Translations under genes and position numbers: made by a program
From: Hyperoplus lanceolatus
Lineage: Eukaryota > Chordata > Actinopteri > Uranoscopiformes > Ammodytidae
DNA length: 64,000 bases
Assembly: GCA_026929865.2 (NCBI GenBank)
Contig: CM049396.1
Location: 19,891,001 to 19,955,000 of the forward strand
Reading direction: 5' to 3'
Shown here: positions 16,773 to 28,900 of the stretch, piece after piece
How positions within the stretch are numbered: the stretch's first letter is position 1
Layout of the letters: each line of letters starts with the position of its first letter
The notes under the pieces: model-generated
Told to the model about the DNA's origin: nothing
The model's database searches: none
The model's input: the letters and a program-made list of their open reading frames with translations, nothing else

Positions 16773-19020
16773 TTTTATTTATCTTTATGAAAGGTTTAAT
16801 TTGACTGTTACATTAGGCTTACAGATTTCATCTCATTATGTAAGTTTAAATTACATTTTCTTTTTTTACACTTTGTTTTTATTGATATTTTATACTAGGT
16901 TGAATCGTTGTAACCCTGCTTGATTACAGAATTAGATATAGTGTTACTTAAAACATAAAATAGGCTAATACAAAAGGTGTAGTGTAGTTTAACGATAACC
17001 ATGACGATCGGGATCTCCACCTGCCTGCGGAATATGGCATCAACACAGCTTTGCAGGTGAGTGTGCATGGTATTGTCCTACTGTGTATATGTCATCTATT
17101 GTTTTTGGCAAAACTGTTCTCTCAGTAGGGAAGTAAATGCCACTTGAGTGCCCTACAAATTCAACTTTTAAGATCCATCTAATAAAAAAAATGCTCAAGG
17201 CAGACCAAATGTGAGCACTTCTAAACTGAAGTTTATTTACTGTATTTTCTCTTTTCTACTTGTGTATTTGTATTTGTTATTTGTAATGCTTATTATATTT
17301 ATTATTGTTATCTTTTTTTGGGACAGCGTACATCAACTACTGATGTACATTTTTGCAATTGCAACTTACGATATTAACATAGGAAGCCTATACATTTGAC
17401 CCTTCATTAATGCAAGGCAAATTTATCTGCTCATAAACACTCATGGTTTAAGGTGCATTAGGTTAGATTGTTTTAATTGGTACAATATTTTTCTTACTCT
17501 GTGCTTTGCTATTGTAGCCTAACCTCTTATACATTGCATAGAATATGAAAAAAATACTATATCCTATGCACAGGATTGAGTTAAATTATATTTGCTTTAG
17601 GGATGCATTCTTTATAACAATATTAGACCTGTAAACCTAAAATTCATATTGCACAAAACAAAAACTAAATAGATAAATCTAACATACCATGTGCAAGAAT
17701 ATTTACATCTGAAATGGCTTCACAATAGACAAATATTTTCTGGTCTGTTTGTTATCAGATCGTGGACTGACTCGGGTGGCGTTTCACCATGACCATCAGT
17801 ATTTGATAGAAATGGAACCATCCGCGGACCATCCTTATGCATGGACGGGAGTCAAATGGAGGAAGGGCTTGTGTCCTCTATAGAATAAACAGGTAATTGA
17901 CACATCCATCTAATCATGAACATATGGCTAAGGCCAACTGAATGTGCATGCAGAATGTGAGGGGGTTAATCAAGTGTTTGGTTAACTCATGACATAATAC
18001 TGATTTTTGTTGTTGTTGCGGATTTATGTCATATATGATCAGCTGATTTTAGCTGATGATCAAGGATGGAGAAGTCTGTGTCACCCGTGAAGAGTTCTGG
18101 ACTGGTTCAAGTCGCCTTATGGATTCCAATGTGAGTACATACAGTGTAGTGTGAAAGTTTGTGAACCCCTTGAACCTTTTGGAATTTTATTTATTTTTAC
18201 CATTATTAATTCATTTTTATCAATACCAGTATTTTTTATATGAAATAACAAATGTTTCTTTATCAATTCAATTTTTTTCTTTTCCAGAAATCAATTGTTA
18301 AAAGACATAAAACAAATTATTTGACAAATGTTGTATGTGCAAAAGTTTGTGAACCCTGAGCTGCATTGCTTAAATCGAGCAAGTAAACACAATCAGGTGT
18401 GCCAAACTGATTGATGAAATAAACCAATGTAATGAGAGATCTTTAGGGAAGAAATTGGGTGGCACTAGATAAAACAGAGATAAAACCAGGCCAGTTTTGG
18501 CTCACCAAAGTGAACCCATACAGGTCAGACATGCTAAAAGGGGAAAAAAAAATCTCAGAGGATCTCAGGAATAGAGTTTTGGTGTTGCACATTTGTCTGG
18601 GGACAGCTATAAATTCATATAAAAAAATTTGAGCTCCATCGGTCCACCGTGAGGCAAATCATCTACAAATAGAGAGCTTTAAGAGTGACTTAACATCTGC
18701 CTAGAAGTGGACTTCCTTCAAAAATATCTTCAAGCGCCACAAGAAAAGGGATTTTTCAGGTAAAAGCCAACCCAAACATTCTGGAGATTTGCAGACAATT
18801 TGACACCACCATTCTTCACTTGGGAGAAGGTTCTCTTGGTGGTAGGCAGAGTTACGTTTTTGCCCAAACATGGCGGTTTTGGTTATGTCCAAACAGTTAA
18901 ATTTTGGACTAATCTGTCCACAGAATAAGACTTCAGGTATCTCCAGGTGCTCTCTGCCAAAGTTGTGACAAGCAGTTTTGTTCTTTTTTGAGAGCAGAGG
19001 CTTCTTTGAGAGGCACCTAC

Positions 19021-19921
19021 TTACTGCCGGCGTTCACCTAGCGGTGAATAATAACAAGACACAGTTTCCATCGGTTATGGTGCTAGTAGACAATAAAAGA
19101 CAGTAAAATAAGTCAGTTTGTTAAGGGTCCCAAGTGGCCAGCACGGTGGTAAAAAGTAGATGTTGAGGTAGAAGATGAATGAAGTAACGAAGCTTTGGGT
19201 ACATCTTCCGAAATCCGTCTCTTTAATTCACAATGATCACAAGTAGGTCAGTCACATACAAATATCAACTCTTATAAATGAAACACAAAAAGTTGAACTT
19301 TTATCTTAGAAGTCCTGGAAACAAATGCTTGTCTTTTCCTCTTAAACGAAGCTGTAAATAGCCTTTAGGTAGTGTCAGTTGGAGCCTTGTTGCAGCAGTG
19401 CAGGCTAATGCTAACTGTGTTCGGATTAATAAACCTATTGTATTGTATGTAGCCTATCTCATTCTGCGGCTGCATGCGATCGTTACTGTTCACTTGCGTG
19501 ATCACAAAGTCACAGACGAGCCTCGTTAAATAGCCTAATATGAATATAGAAATTATATAATAATTTAAACTGTGATCACTAGAGGACAATGGGTCTGGTA
19601 ATAAATCAATCAGGATCTACAAAGGAAACTGTCACTCCCCATTTTTTAAAATGTGTTGTTTATTTTAATGTGGTGGCACTTTTTGTGTTTTATTTATAAG
19701 AGTTTATATTTGTATGTGATAATGTGAATTAAAAAGACTGATTTCGGAAGATGTACACAAAGCTTTGTTGCTTCATTCATCTTCTACCTCAACATCTACT
19801 TTTTACCACCGTCCTGGCCACTTGGGACCCTTAACAAACTGATTTATTTTACTGTCTACTACCATAACCGATGGAAACTGTGTCGTGTTATTTTTCACCG
19901 CTAGGTGAACGCCGGCAGTAA
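19021..19921. mobile_element. Nested miniature element A (about 220-bp TIRs)
   Basis: The left end TTACTGCCGGCGTTCACCTA (19021 onward) is mirrored by AGGTGAACGCCGGCAGTAA ending at 19921. The inverted match extends inward through GGGTCCCAAGTGGCCA-like, ACTTTTTACCACC-like and AAGATGTACACAAAGCTTTG-like sequence to about 19260 and 19700. No ORF is supported. It interrupts the Tc1 transposase described at 18140-21451. Confidence 0.8.
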
Positions 19922-20024
19922 AACAAAAAGAAGAAGAAACGCTGGGTGATCGCCGCCAGTAAAAAAAAAAAACGAAGAAGAAATTTCGTATTTACGGTGG
20001 AGCTCCGTTTCTCCAGAGAAGGGT

Positions 20025-20706
20025 CTAGATGCAGCCGCTTCCGCCTACCAGTGCAGCTCGGCCAGACATGCTAAACACGCCCATATCTGCCAAACACGCC
20101 CATATCGGCCAAAAACGCCTGTTGCTCTATATGGTCGTAGCCCAACATGCGCGCGGCCGCAGCCGCTTTTGCCTTTGATTCTATATGTCCATGATGCATA
20201 GGGTTATTCAAATGTAAAACGTGTTAAAACGGTTTGTAAATGTATGACTAGGTGTAGTACAGGAATTTGAGTATGCGGCAGTGACTCAGGTTCAGAATGT
20301 GAAGTGACATCGTCACGACAATAATTTTATAACACTAACAGATCGTATTTTTTTTTTATACAAACAGCTCGTATAGACATAGAATAGTCGTGGCTTTAAA
20401 GACAGAAGCGTGTATTTTTGAAAGGCATGTCTTATTTGTTTTTGTTTTAGTTTGCAAAGTGAATTGAGCACAAAGTGAAAGGAGCGCTGTGTATTGTTTC
20501 CCCCTGTGGCAACCATGGACGTTCCATAGGCCAGCATAGCAACCAATAGCAACGAGCAATGGGCGTTTTCGCATAGCAACCAATAGCAACGAGCAATGGG
20601 CGTTTTTGGGCGTTTTTGGCCGATATGGGCGTGTTTGGCAGATATGGGCGTGTTTGGCATGTCTGGCCGAGCTGCACTGGTAGGCGGAAGCGGCTGCATC
20701 TAGACC
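20025..20706. mobile_element. Nested miniature element B (about 110-bp TIRs)
   Basis: The arms GGTCTAGATGCAGCCGCTTC... at 20025 and ...GAAGCGGCTGCATCTAGACC at 20706 are inverted copies. They cover the CTACCAGTGCAGCTCGGCCA stretch and two CACGCCCATAT repeats. Inside the right arm GCATAGCAACCAATAGCAAC occurs twice in tandem. The overlapping open frames here are repeat translations, not genes. It lies beside miniature element A within the Tc1 copy. Confidence 0.8.
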
Positions 20707-21661
20707 ATGTAGTTTCTCCATGGGTCTGCAAATAGTTTTCTTCTTATTGTGGAACCATGTACATCTGTCCCAGATGCTGCAAGAGAGGTCTGCAAATCAC
20801 TAGATGTAATGTTTGGGTTGGCTTTTAACTGAAAAATCACTTTTCTTGTGGCGCTTGAGGTTATTTTTGAAGGAAGTCTACTTCTAGGCAGATGTTCAGT
20901 CACTCTTAAAGTCCTCCATTTGTAGATGATTTGCCTCATGGTGGACCGATGGAGCTCAAACTTTTTTTTAAATAATTTATAGCTGTCCCCTGACAAATGT
21001 GCAGCACCACAACTCAATTCCTGAGATCCTCTGAGATTTTTTTTTCCCCTTTTAGCATGTCTGACCTGTATGGGTTCACTTTGGTGAGCCTAAACTGACC
21101 TGGTTTTATCTCTGTTTTATCTAGTGCCGCCCAATTTCTTCCCTAAAGATCTCTCACTACATTGGTCCATTTCATGACTCAATTTGGCCCATCTGATTGT
21201 GTTTACTTGCTCGATTTAAGCAATGCAGCTCAGGGTTCACAAACTTTTGCACATACAACAGTTGTCAAATCATTTGTTTTATGTCTTTTAACAGTTGATT
21301 TCTGGAAAAGAAAAAAATTGAATTGATAAAGAAACATCTGTTATTTCAAATAAAAAAAATACTGGTATTGATAAAAATTAATTAATAATGGTAAAAATAA
21401 ATAAAATTCCAAAAGGTTCAAGGGGTTCACAAACTTTCACACAGCACTGTACATGTTGCTGTATTTAGTCACTTTGAAAATAGTGTGGGATGCTGCTCAG
21501 AGACAGGTAATTAGTTTTAGTCCCATTATGTCAAATGTTTTAGGTAGGCTGCATGTTCTTTGTAGGTTTATTTTGATGCAAATTGTCATAAATACTGCTC
21601 TTAACAGGGAAAAGATGCTCACATTGTGGACATGTTTGTTGTGCCCACCTGGAAAAGCACA

Positions 21662-22745
21662 TACAGTGGCTTGAAAAAGTATTCATCCCCCTTGAACTTT
21701 TCCACATTTTGTCACATTAAAACCACACACGTACATTTATTGTATTCGGATTTCATGTGATATAACAACATAAAGTGGCGCATAATTGTGAAGTGGAATG
21801 ACAATGAAATATGATTTAAAAATTTTTTATACAAAACTGAAAAGTGTGGCGTGCAAAAGTATTCAGCCCCCCTGAGTCAATACGTTGTAGAACCACCTAT
21901 CGCTGCAATTACAGCTCCAAGTCTATTTGGATATTTCAATTCTTTCCAGATATTCTCAATTGTATTTAGGTCTGGACTTTGACTGGGCCATTCTAATACA
22001 TGACTATGCTTTGATCTAACCATTCCATTGTAGATATGGCTGTATGTTTAGGGTAGTTGTCCACCCAGTCTCAAGTCTTTTGCAGACTCTAACAGGTTTT
22101 CTGCCCTGTATTCGGCTCCATCCATCTTCCCATCAACTCTAACCAGCTTCCCTCTTCCCTGCTGAAGAAAAGCATCCCCACAGCATGATGCTGCCACCGC
22201 CATGTTTCACGGTAGGGATGGTGTGTTCAGGGTGATGTGCAGTGTTAGTTTTCCGCCACACATTGCATTTTGCATTTAGGCCAAAAACGTCAAGTTTGGT
22301 CTCATCTGAATATGCTGTGTCCCCCTAATGGTTTGTGGCAAGGGTTGGAGGAAGATGCTCTGGTCAGATGAGACCAAAATTGAAGTTTTTGTAAAATGCA
22401 ATGTGTGGTGGAAAACTCACACCTGAACACACCATCCCCACTGTGAAACATGGTGGTAGCATCATGCTTTGGGGGTCCTGTTCTTCAGCAGGGACGGGGA
22501 AGCTGGTTAGAGGTGATGGGAAGATGGATGGAGCCAAATACAGGGCACACAACCTGTTAGAGTCTGCAACAGACTTGAGAGTGGGGTGGAGGTTCACCTT
22601 CCAGCAGGACAATGACCCTAAACATACAGCCAGATCTACAATGGAATGGTTTGGCAATGTTGATGGTGCCAGACGGGCTGGTCTGAGTATTTCAGAAACT
22701 CCTGATCTATGGGATTTTCAGGCACAATCATCTCTAGTGTTTACA
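21662..22745 (+). mobile_element. Second Tc1-like fold-back remnant
   Basis: The left end TACAGTGGCTTGAAAAAGTA is a Tc1-type TIR. The plus strand at 22330-22660 encodes transposase fragments [17 protein letters not shown] and FTFQQDNDPKHTA, which belong to the DDE half of Tc1 transposase. The left part (about 22030-22310) is a reverse-complement copy of that same coding region, so the element is a mirror duplication. After 22660 the text changes to another Tc1-like sequence (GGTGCCAGACGGGCTGGTCT), making a chimera. No complete ORF remains. Confidence 0.8.
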
Positions 22746-23589
22746 GAGAATGGATATCGTTTGGGTCACTTGTTTTCACGAGAGAGATATAAAAAGGCTG
22801 TCAGTTACGCTGTCGCGGTACTCCAGAGTGGATGGAAAATGACGGACAAAAATATGTTAAGCTAACTCTCCTGAATATTGATAAAGAAGGCGCACACTGT
22901 ATATTTCTTTATTTTGTTTATTTTTATAACATGTATACTGTATTTCTGTGTACTTACAGTATTTCTGTTTTTGTATTCATTTAGTTTTTCACGGTGATGT
23001 TGATGAAGCCAATTAAGGAGGAATAAACAAGTCAACTACATCAGTGAAGCGTAGTTCATCTGTTATACTAAGTTTGGGAGCATCACTTCTAGCAGGAGTA
23101 CTTCAGCCTATTCTTAGGCTACCCCGCCGACTTACCCTGCACCCACCGAAGGTAGGGCCAAAACTCACATGATAGTGTGTAACTAAGATAGGCCATTCTG
23201 AATATTTTCTGCCACTGCTGTAACTTGTTATCTTTTGTTAAGGACACTTGAGGAAGATTACAACGCCTAGGCCAATGTGAGGGTATCACAGGAGCTGCTG
23301 TGATCCCAGCTATTGGATTATTTCCAAACCCATCTGTAGAGCACCTCCACGAAGAGGCGGAAAATATTCTACGCAGATGTTCCCACTAGCCCGCACATGG
23401 GTTCAAAGAAAATATGGACTCTGCCCTAGGCAACACCCATGGATTTGGGAGAGCATACATACCTAAAAAATGTAATCAGAGAGAAGGGAAATGGGAGGGT
23501 GCAATCTGTCTTGCACTGACTGAAATACCCACACACTAATATTCTAAAAGGTAATAATGAACCGTCCAGAGCCCTCAGGTCGTCTGGGA

Positions 23590-23700
23590 CAGGTCTACTT
23601 ACAGTCCCCAGAGTTAGAACAAGGAGACAGACAGACAGACAGGCAGGCAGGCAGGCAGGCAGACAGACAGACAGGTCTACTTATAGTCCCCAGAGTTAGA
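23590..23700. repeat. GACA/GGCA microsatellite within a short tandem duplication
   Basis: A (GACA)n-(GGCA)n-(GACA)n tract at about 23626-23673 separates two copies of CAGGTCTACTTA(C/T)AGTCCCCAGAGTTAGAACAA. The flanking copies suggest slippage or unequal exchange at the repeat. Confidence 0.85.
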
Positions 23701-24003
23701 ACAAGGAGAAGCAGCTTTCAGTTTTTATGCACCAAATCTCTGAATAACAAACTCCCAGAAAACTTGAGTTCTGCTGCAACTCTCAGCTCCTTTTAAATCT
23801 GAAGACTTTTCTGTTTCCCTTTTAACCTGTCATTTTTTATTTGATTTAAATGTTTTATTTCTATTCATATTTATTTATTCACTTTTCTAATGTGTATTCT
23901 ATACTTGATGTATTTTAATCTTGATGTATTTCATGACCCTGTAAAGCACTTTGAATGGCCTTGTGTCTGAATTGTGCTAAACAAATAAACTTGCCTTGTC
24001 TTG
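23690..24003 (+). mobile_element. LINE 3' end fragment
   Basis: The end of a reverse-transcriptase ORF (FQFLCTKSLNNKLPENLS, the usual ...WN.LP..L pattern) is followed by a 3' UTR with CCTGTAAAGCACTTTGAATG and GAATTGTGCTAAACAAATAA, common in fish LINE tails. A second copy of the same tail is at about 58670-58780. The body of the element is absent. Confidence 0.7.
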
Positions 24004-25125
24004 AGTTAATTTATAACTGGACAGAATGATATGAGCATTATGAGCATGTATCTACTTGTTGACTATTGAAATCACCATTTGCTGTTCCACTGCGCTGCAA
24101 AACACTACAAAAGGTCAGTCAATTACGTACTGCAAGGCTACAGGTGCTGGAAATTGTACATCAGAGCTACGCTTTTAAATGTTTTATATACTATCAATGG
24201 TTTTAACTGATAAATATCATGATGAAACTCCCACTAAATACATTTTGTTCAGTGATGTAAAATAAAATAACAGTTAACCCAGGGATAGATGTTCTTTTAA
24301 TAAAATAACACATAAAATAGTATTTATATTTCTTAAAATACATGCTAGAGTACATTTAACTAAAATACTCCTTTTGTATTGTTAAATGTTTATAGTAATA
24401 TTAAATAAATATTTAATTTAGCAATCAAACAGGGTTAACACGGTGGTTAAATCTTGCTAAACTTTAAATGCAAACCAAGTGTAGAAAAGAAAAAAGAATT
24501 TAATCTTACATAATGAGAGATGACTACTGTAATAAACCATTGCCTCTGGGTTAGAGGAGATAGAGAGCACCTTAACAATTATGTATGGACACAAAACGAG
24601 GAGGACACTGAAGTATCACAATCAATTATCTTTATTAAACATTATTTAGGAGACAACGGGACAGGAACACGGGTGAATGAACCTTTCGGTTAATGAGAGA
24701 TTGCTACAAGGCTAACGTAAAAAACGTATTCAAACCTTACATAAAGAGAAATAAATAAATCCATCCATCTCTAGTTAGCATACTTGCTAAGCTATCGCGA
24801 TTAAGGCTAACGTAAAAAACGTATTGAAACCTTACATATAGAGAAATAAATAAATCCATCTATCTCTCTAGTTAGCATACTTGCTAAGCTATCGCAATCG
24901 CGATCTTTTAAAAGTTGTTAGTTTCACACCATCTATCTAGTTAGCTTACTCGCTACGCAGCTAAGAGCTGCTATCAAGCTTTTAAATTGTGTACAGTTTA
25001 ACACTGTATGCCCCTGCTGTATTTCCAAGTGGTGTAGCCGTAGTTTTTCCAACCCGGAAGAGCGCGAAAAACACTTCCGTGAGGACAGATCGGGGTAGGT
25101 CGGACAGATCGGGTAGTGACTGTCT

Positions 25126-25386
25126 ATGGGATGGACTACATGAATGACCTCTACAAAAAGGCAGCTAAAAGAACAGCCAATGAGAAGACGAGTTACTTGT
25201 CACCAGCCAATCGCCGCTGCTGTTGTTCAGAGAAACCTGCACTGTCTGCTGCACATGCGCAGAAGGTTGCGGCGTGACACCGACACGCGTGTGGAGGAAG
25301 TGCACTGACTGGTCTTCAGCAGCTGCTGCCTCTCGCTCTACACTGAACCGGCAAAACTAAGTTCACTCTTATTCACCCTCTCCGAA
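25126..25386 (+). promoter_or_regulatory. atad3 proximal promoter and leader
   Basis: This 260-bp stretch lies between the edge of the 8.66-kb transposon and the atad3 start codon. It is GC- and CpG-rich around 25260-25340 (GTTGCGGCGTGACACCGACA) and lacks a TATA box. The transposon therefore ends within about 0.27 kb of the atad3 ATG, so its right TIR may contribute to the promoter. Confidence 0.5.
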
Positions 25387-25917
25387 ATGTCGTGGCTGTT
25401 CGGGCTGAACAGGGGGCAGCCAGAGGCGCCTGCCGGTCTCCCGCCCCAGCCTCCACCTCCTCCACCGCCAGCCGGAGGCTCCGGAGGCGGCGGAGATAAA
25501 CCCAAGGACAAATGGAGCAACTTCGATCCTACCGGGCTGGAGCGGGCTGCAAATGCGGCCAAGGAGCTAGACAAGTCCCGTAAGTGTTTGCAAGGGCTTG
25601 TCAGCTGTGTGGAGGCTTCTACCGATTACAGCAACATTAAGGCACCTCCGAGAGTCCCAGACAATGCATCTGCTTTCAGGTTTACGGTGGCGCTCGTCTC
25701 AGTGATGCAGCAGCTTTTTAATCAGAAGGCCCACGCACACATTCACACACTCACAACCAGGATCTTCACCATACAGTATATGATCTGCACATGTATATTT
25801 TATGTGATCTCTGTGAACGTGACGCTCACACTCTGCAGCTCTCAACTTCATTCAAACTATACGTCTGGGTTCAAATGAGGTCATCACCTTGTAAAACCCA
25901 AACCGTCCCTCCCCGTG

Positions 25918-25979
<62 letters not shown>

Positions 25980-28900
25980 TGATTTGAGAGCGTTGTTGAA
26001 TCTGTCTGGGTTCAGAGGCAGAAACATTACTTGCTGATGTTAAGCCTTTCATCCCTGTGTTCTTGCCTCTCTCCTTTATCCAGGACATGCCAAAGAAGCT
26101 CTGGACTTAGCTCGAATGCAGGAGCAGAGCACTCAGATGGAGCATCAGAGCAAAATGAAGGTACATTCACTGGATATTTAATGAGAGACGTGGTGGAGTT
26201 AAACTAAGTGATATCTCTATGTTTTTGTCTTTACCCTTGAGATCCTTAAGTTGTCTTGCACTTCTCACAGCCTAATGAATGGCCCAATCGATCATGCATA
26301 TTTAAATGATTGAGTTCAGTCAGTGTGTTCAATATATTTTTGGGTCTTTTCTGTAACAGGAGTACGAAGCGGCACTTGAGCAGATCAAAGGTGACCAGAT
26401 TCGAATCCATGGGGAGGAGAGGAGGAAAACTCTGAACGAGGAGACCAAGCAAAATCAAGCGGTTGAAAATGCTTTTGTCCTTCTATTTTACCTAATCATT
26501 TAAAGGAAAAAAAAACATTAGTCATACATTGCAGCACATTTTGGAGCTGTGTGGTTACGTTAAGTTATTTTTCTGTCCCATTGCAGAGAGCTCAGTATCA
26601 AGACAAGCTTGCCCGACAGCGATATGAGGACCAGCTACGGCAACAGGTAAGGTCATCTCCTGCCCATATAGCATAAAAGGGGGTCAGCCGTTCTGGAGAA
26701 TGCTTGTTGTCAAAATCACTGTTTGTAAAAAACCTGTGAATATCTCCTCACGATACGCGACCTGTCAATTCTGTATGGCGCTGAAAAGAAATCCAGTATT
26801 AATACACAGCCTATAGGCTCTGTAAATGTTTACATACCATTGGTTAACATACAAAACAAACAATGCTCTTCTTGTTCTACAGCAAGCCCTAAACGAGGAG
26901 AACCTCCGCAGACAGGAGGAGTCAGTGCTAAAACAGGAATCCATGAGGAAAGGTACAAATCTCACCACCATAGTGTGACACAGATGAGGGCGATCATGTG
27001 TGTGAAGATGCTGACCGGTCCCTGTTGTGTCTTGGCTTTTCACAGCAACGATAGAGCACGAGATGGAGCTGAGGCACAAGAACGAGATGCTGCGTGTGGA
27101 GGCCGAGTCCAAAGCCCGGGGCCGCGTGGAGAGGGAGAACGCCGACATCATCCGCGAGCAGATCCGCCTGAAGGCCGCGGAGCACAGACAGACTGTCCTG
27201 GAGTCCATAAAGTATGACGCGGCACGGACTCATTGATTACCATTACTGCATTGATGATAGTGAGCTTTAGATGCGGATAATCGATGGGTTTCGGGGTCCT
27301 CAATGATTGGTTGAAACCAGCCGAAATGGGCAGTTTGTATGTTAAGGAACAGGTTGCATCTTGTAAACACCTAAAGTACACACTGACAGTTAACTTGTAT
27401 TTGCTTTCAGGACGGCAGGTGCTGTGTTTGGAGAAGGATTCAGAGCCTTCACGTCGGACTGGGACAAAGTAACAGCCGCGGTGAGTCATGGAACAATGGA
27501 AAATGAGTTGTCCTCTGATGTTTCAATTTACCAACAAATAAACCTATTTATTTACATACAAATGCCTCTAGATCACACTAACTGAAGCCTGTCTATTAAT
27601 AAAGTAACAGCATAACAGGTTTACTACTACATGTATTTGCATGATGACTGTGGCTGTGGGTAAACCTGGATTGGGTATACCGGTACATGGAGTTTTGTTT
27701 CCTGATCCTCACAATGAACGGTAATTTTTTCAAATGCTGAATAACTGTTCCATCACTACTCCAGGTGGCAGGGCTGACCCTTTTAGCTGTGGGAGTTTAT
27801 TCTGCCCGAAATGCAACAGGGGTGGCGGGACGGTACATCGAGGCCAGGCTTGGGAAGCCGTCGCTGGTGCGGGAAACGTCCCGATTCACTGTGGCAGAGG
27901 CAATCAAGCATCCAGTCAAAGTGAGCTAATTAGCAATTGCTCCTTTTGCTTATTTTGTCAAGTGCAGAATATTATGTATATTAATTATACCCCTTCCTTC
28001 CTACCTATTCAGACTGTGAAACGGCTGAAGAGCAAACCTCAGGACGCCCTCGAGGGAGTCGTGCTCGGCGTAAGTGGAATGAACAAAGCATTTAACCAAC
28101 AACTAATGTTTTAGTTTTTACCACTTGACTTAAAGGTGCAGTGTGTAATATGACATCATTAAGAAAGTTCTAGAATGCAACGCTCCCTGGGTAACCCCAC
28201 CCCTTTTGAATAATAACAGAAGCTACTGTGGCCTTCAAGGACAAGAACAATTCTAAATTACAAACAATGCACCTGATGACATTCCAACTATGACGCTTTC
28301 AACATGGCGGCCACTAGGCCTTGGTCCAAGGTATTGAGAAATATGGACATATATGAGACCCTTTCTGAGGAAAAAAATTATAATTCTAAAAAATGTTTTC
28401 AGCTATTATGCACTAAATTAAACGTACTTATGGATATTATAATTACTTTCTACAAAATCTGCTAGGAAATAAAACCCAAAATTCTACACACTGCAGGTTT
28501 AAATGCATTTGTTGTTCCTTTCTCTTAGCCTTCCCTCGAAGAGCGGGTGCGTGACATCGCCATAGCAACCAGAAACACGAGGCAGAACAACGGCCTGTAC
28601 AGGAATATACTCATGTACGGCCCCCCAGGCACAGGGAAAACTCTCTTTGCTAAGGTACTGAATGATACAGATTGTCAACATTTAAAAAAACATGAAAAGT
28701 GTTATTCTTTCTAACTGTGAGGCGTCTCTTTTCGTACCGAGCAGAAGCTGGCAATGCATTCTGGGATGGACTATGCAATCATGACTGGTGGTGATGTGTC
28801 ACCCATGGGCCGTGATGGCGTGACAGCCATGCACAAAGTGTTTGACTGGGCTAGCTCAAGTCGGCGAGGGTAGGCTGCCTGATGTTTTAGTAAATAATAA

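Larger units (their letters stand above)
18140..21451 (-). mobile_element. Tc1-like transposon, fold-back form, with two nested elements
   Basis: Both ends carry TACAGTGTAGTGTGAAAGTT-type TIRs next to TA. From the right end on the minus strand there is a TIR, then the transposase helix-turn-helix half (20700-21017, MRQIIYKWRTLRVTEHLPRS). It then breaks at two nested elements and resumes at about 19015-18780 with LSKKPLLSKKNKTACHNFG, the middle of a Tc1 transposase. The remaining 18140-18780 is not the transposase C-terminus but an inverted copy of the first 640 bp. Frame breaks and the missing DDE C-terminus make it inactive. Confidence 0.85.
16457..25120. mobile_element. 8.66-kb composite DNA transposon with about 290-bp TIRs
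   Basis: The left terminus GTCACTACCCGATCTGTCCG (16457 onward) is mirrored at the right terminus (ending 25120). The match runs inward about 290 bp through CGGAAGTGTTTTTCGCGCTC, TTCCGGGTTGGAAAAACTAC and CAGGGGCATACAGTGTTAAA. TGTCT flanks both ends (16452-16456 and 25121-25125), consistent with a 5-bp target duplication. Subterminal direct repeats are present at both ends: ACCCGATCTGTCC twice on the left, and an approximately 95-bp unit twice at 24711-24895. The interior holds two Tc1 remnants, a LINE tail and other decayed DNA, but no recognisable transposase for the outer TIRs. The superfamily is undetermined. Confidence 0.75.

Noticed and set aside
20313-20731. Three overlapping minus-strand frames of 94-128 codons
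   Set aside because: They cover inverted and tandem repeats (CACGCCCATAT, AACCAATAGCAAC) of a miniature element, not a gene.
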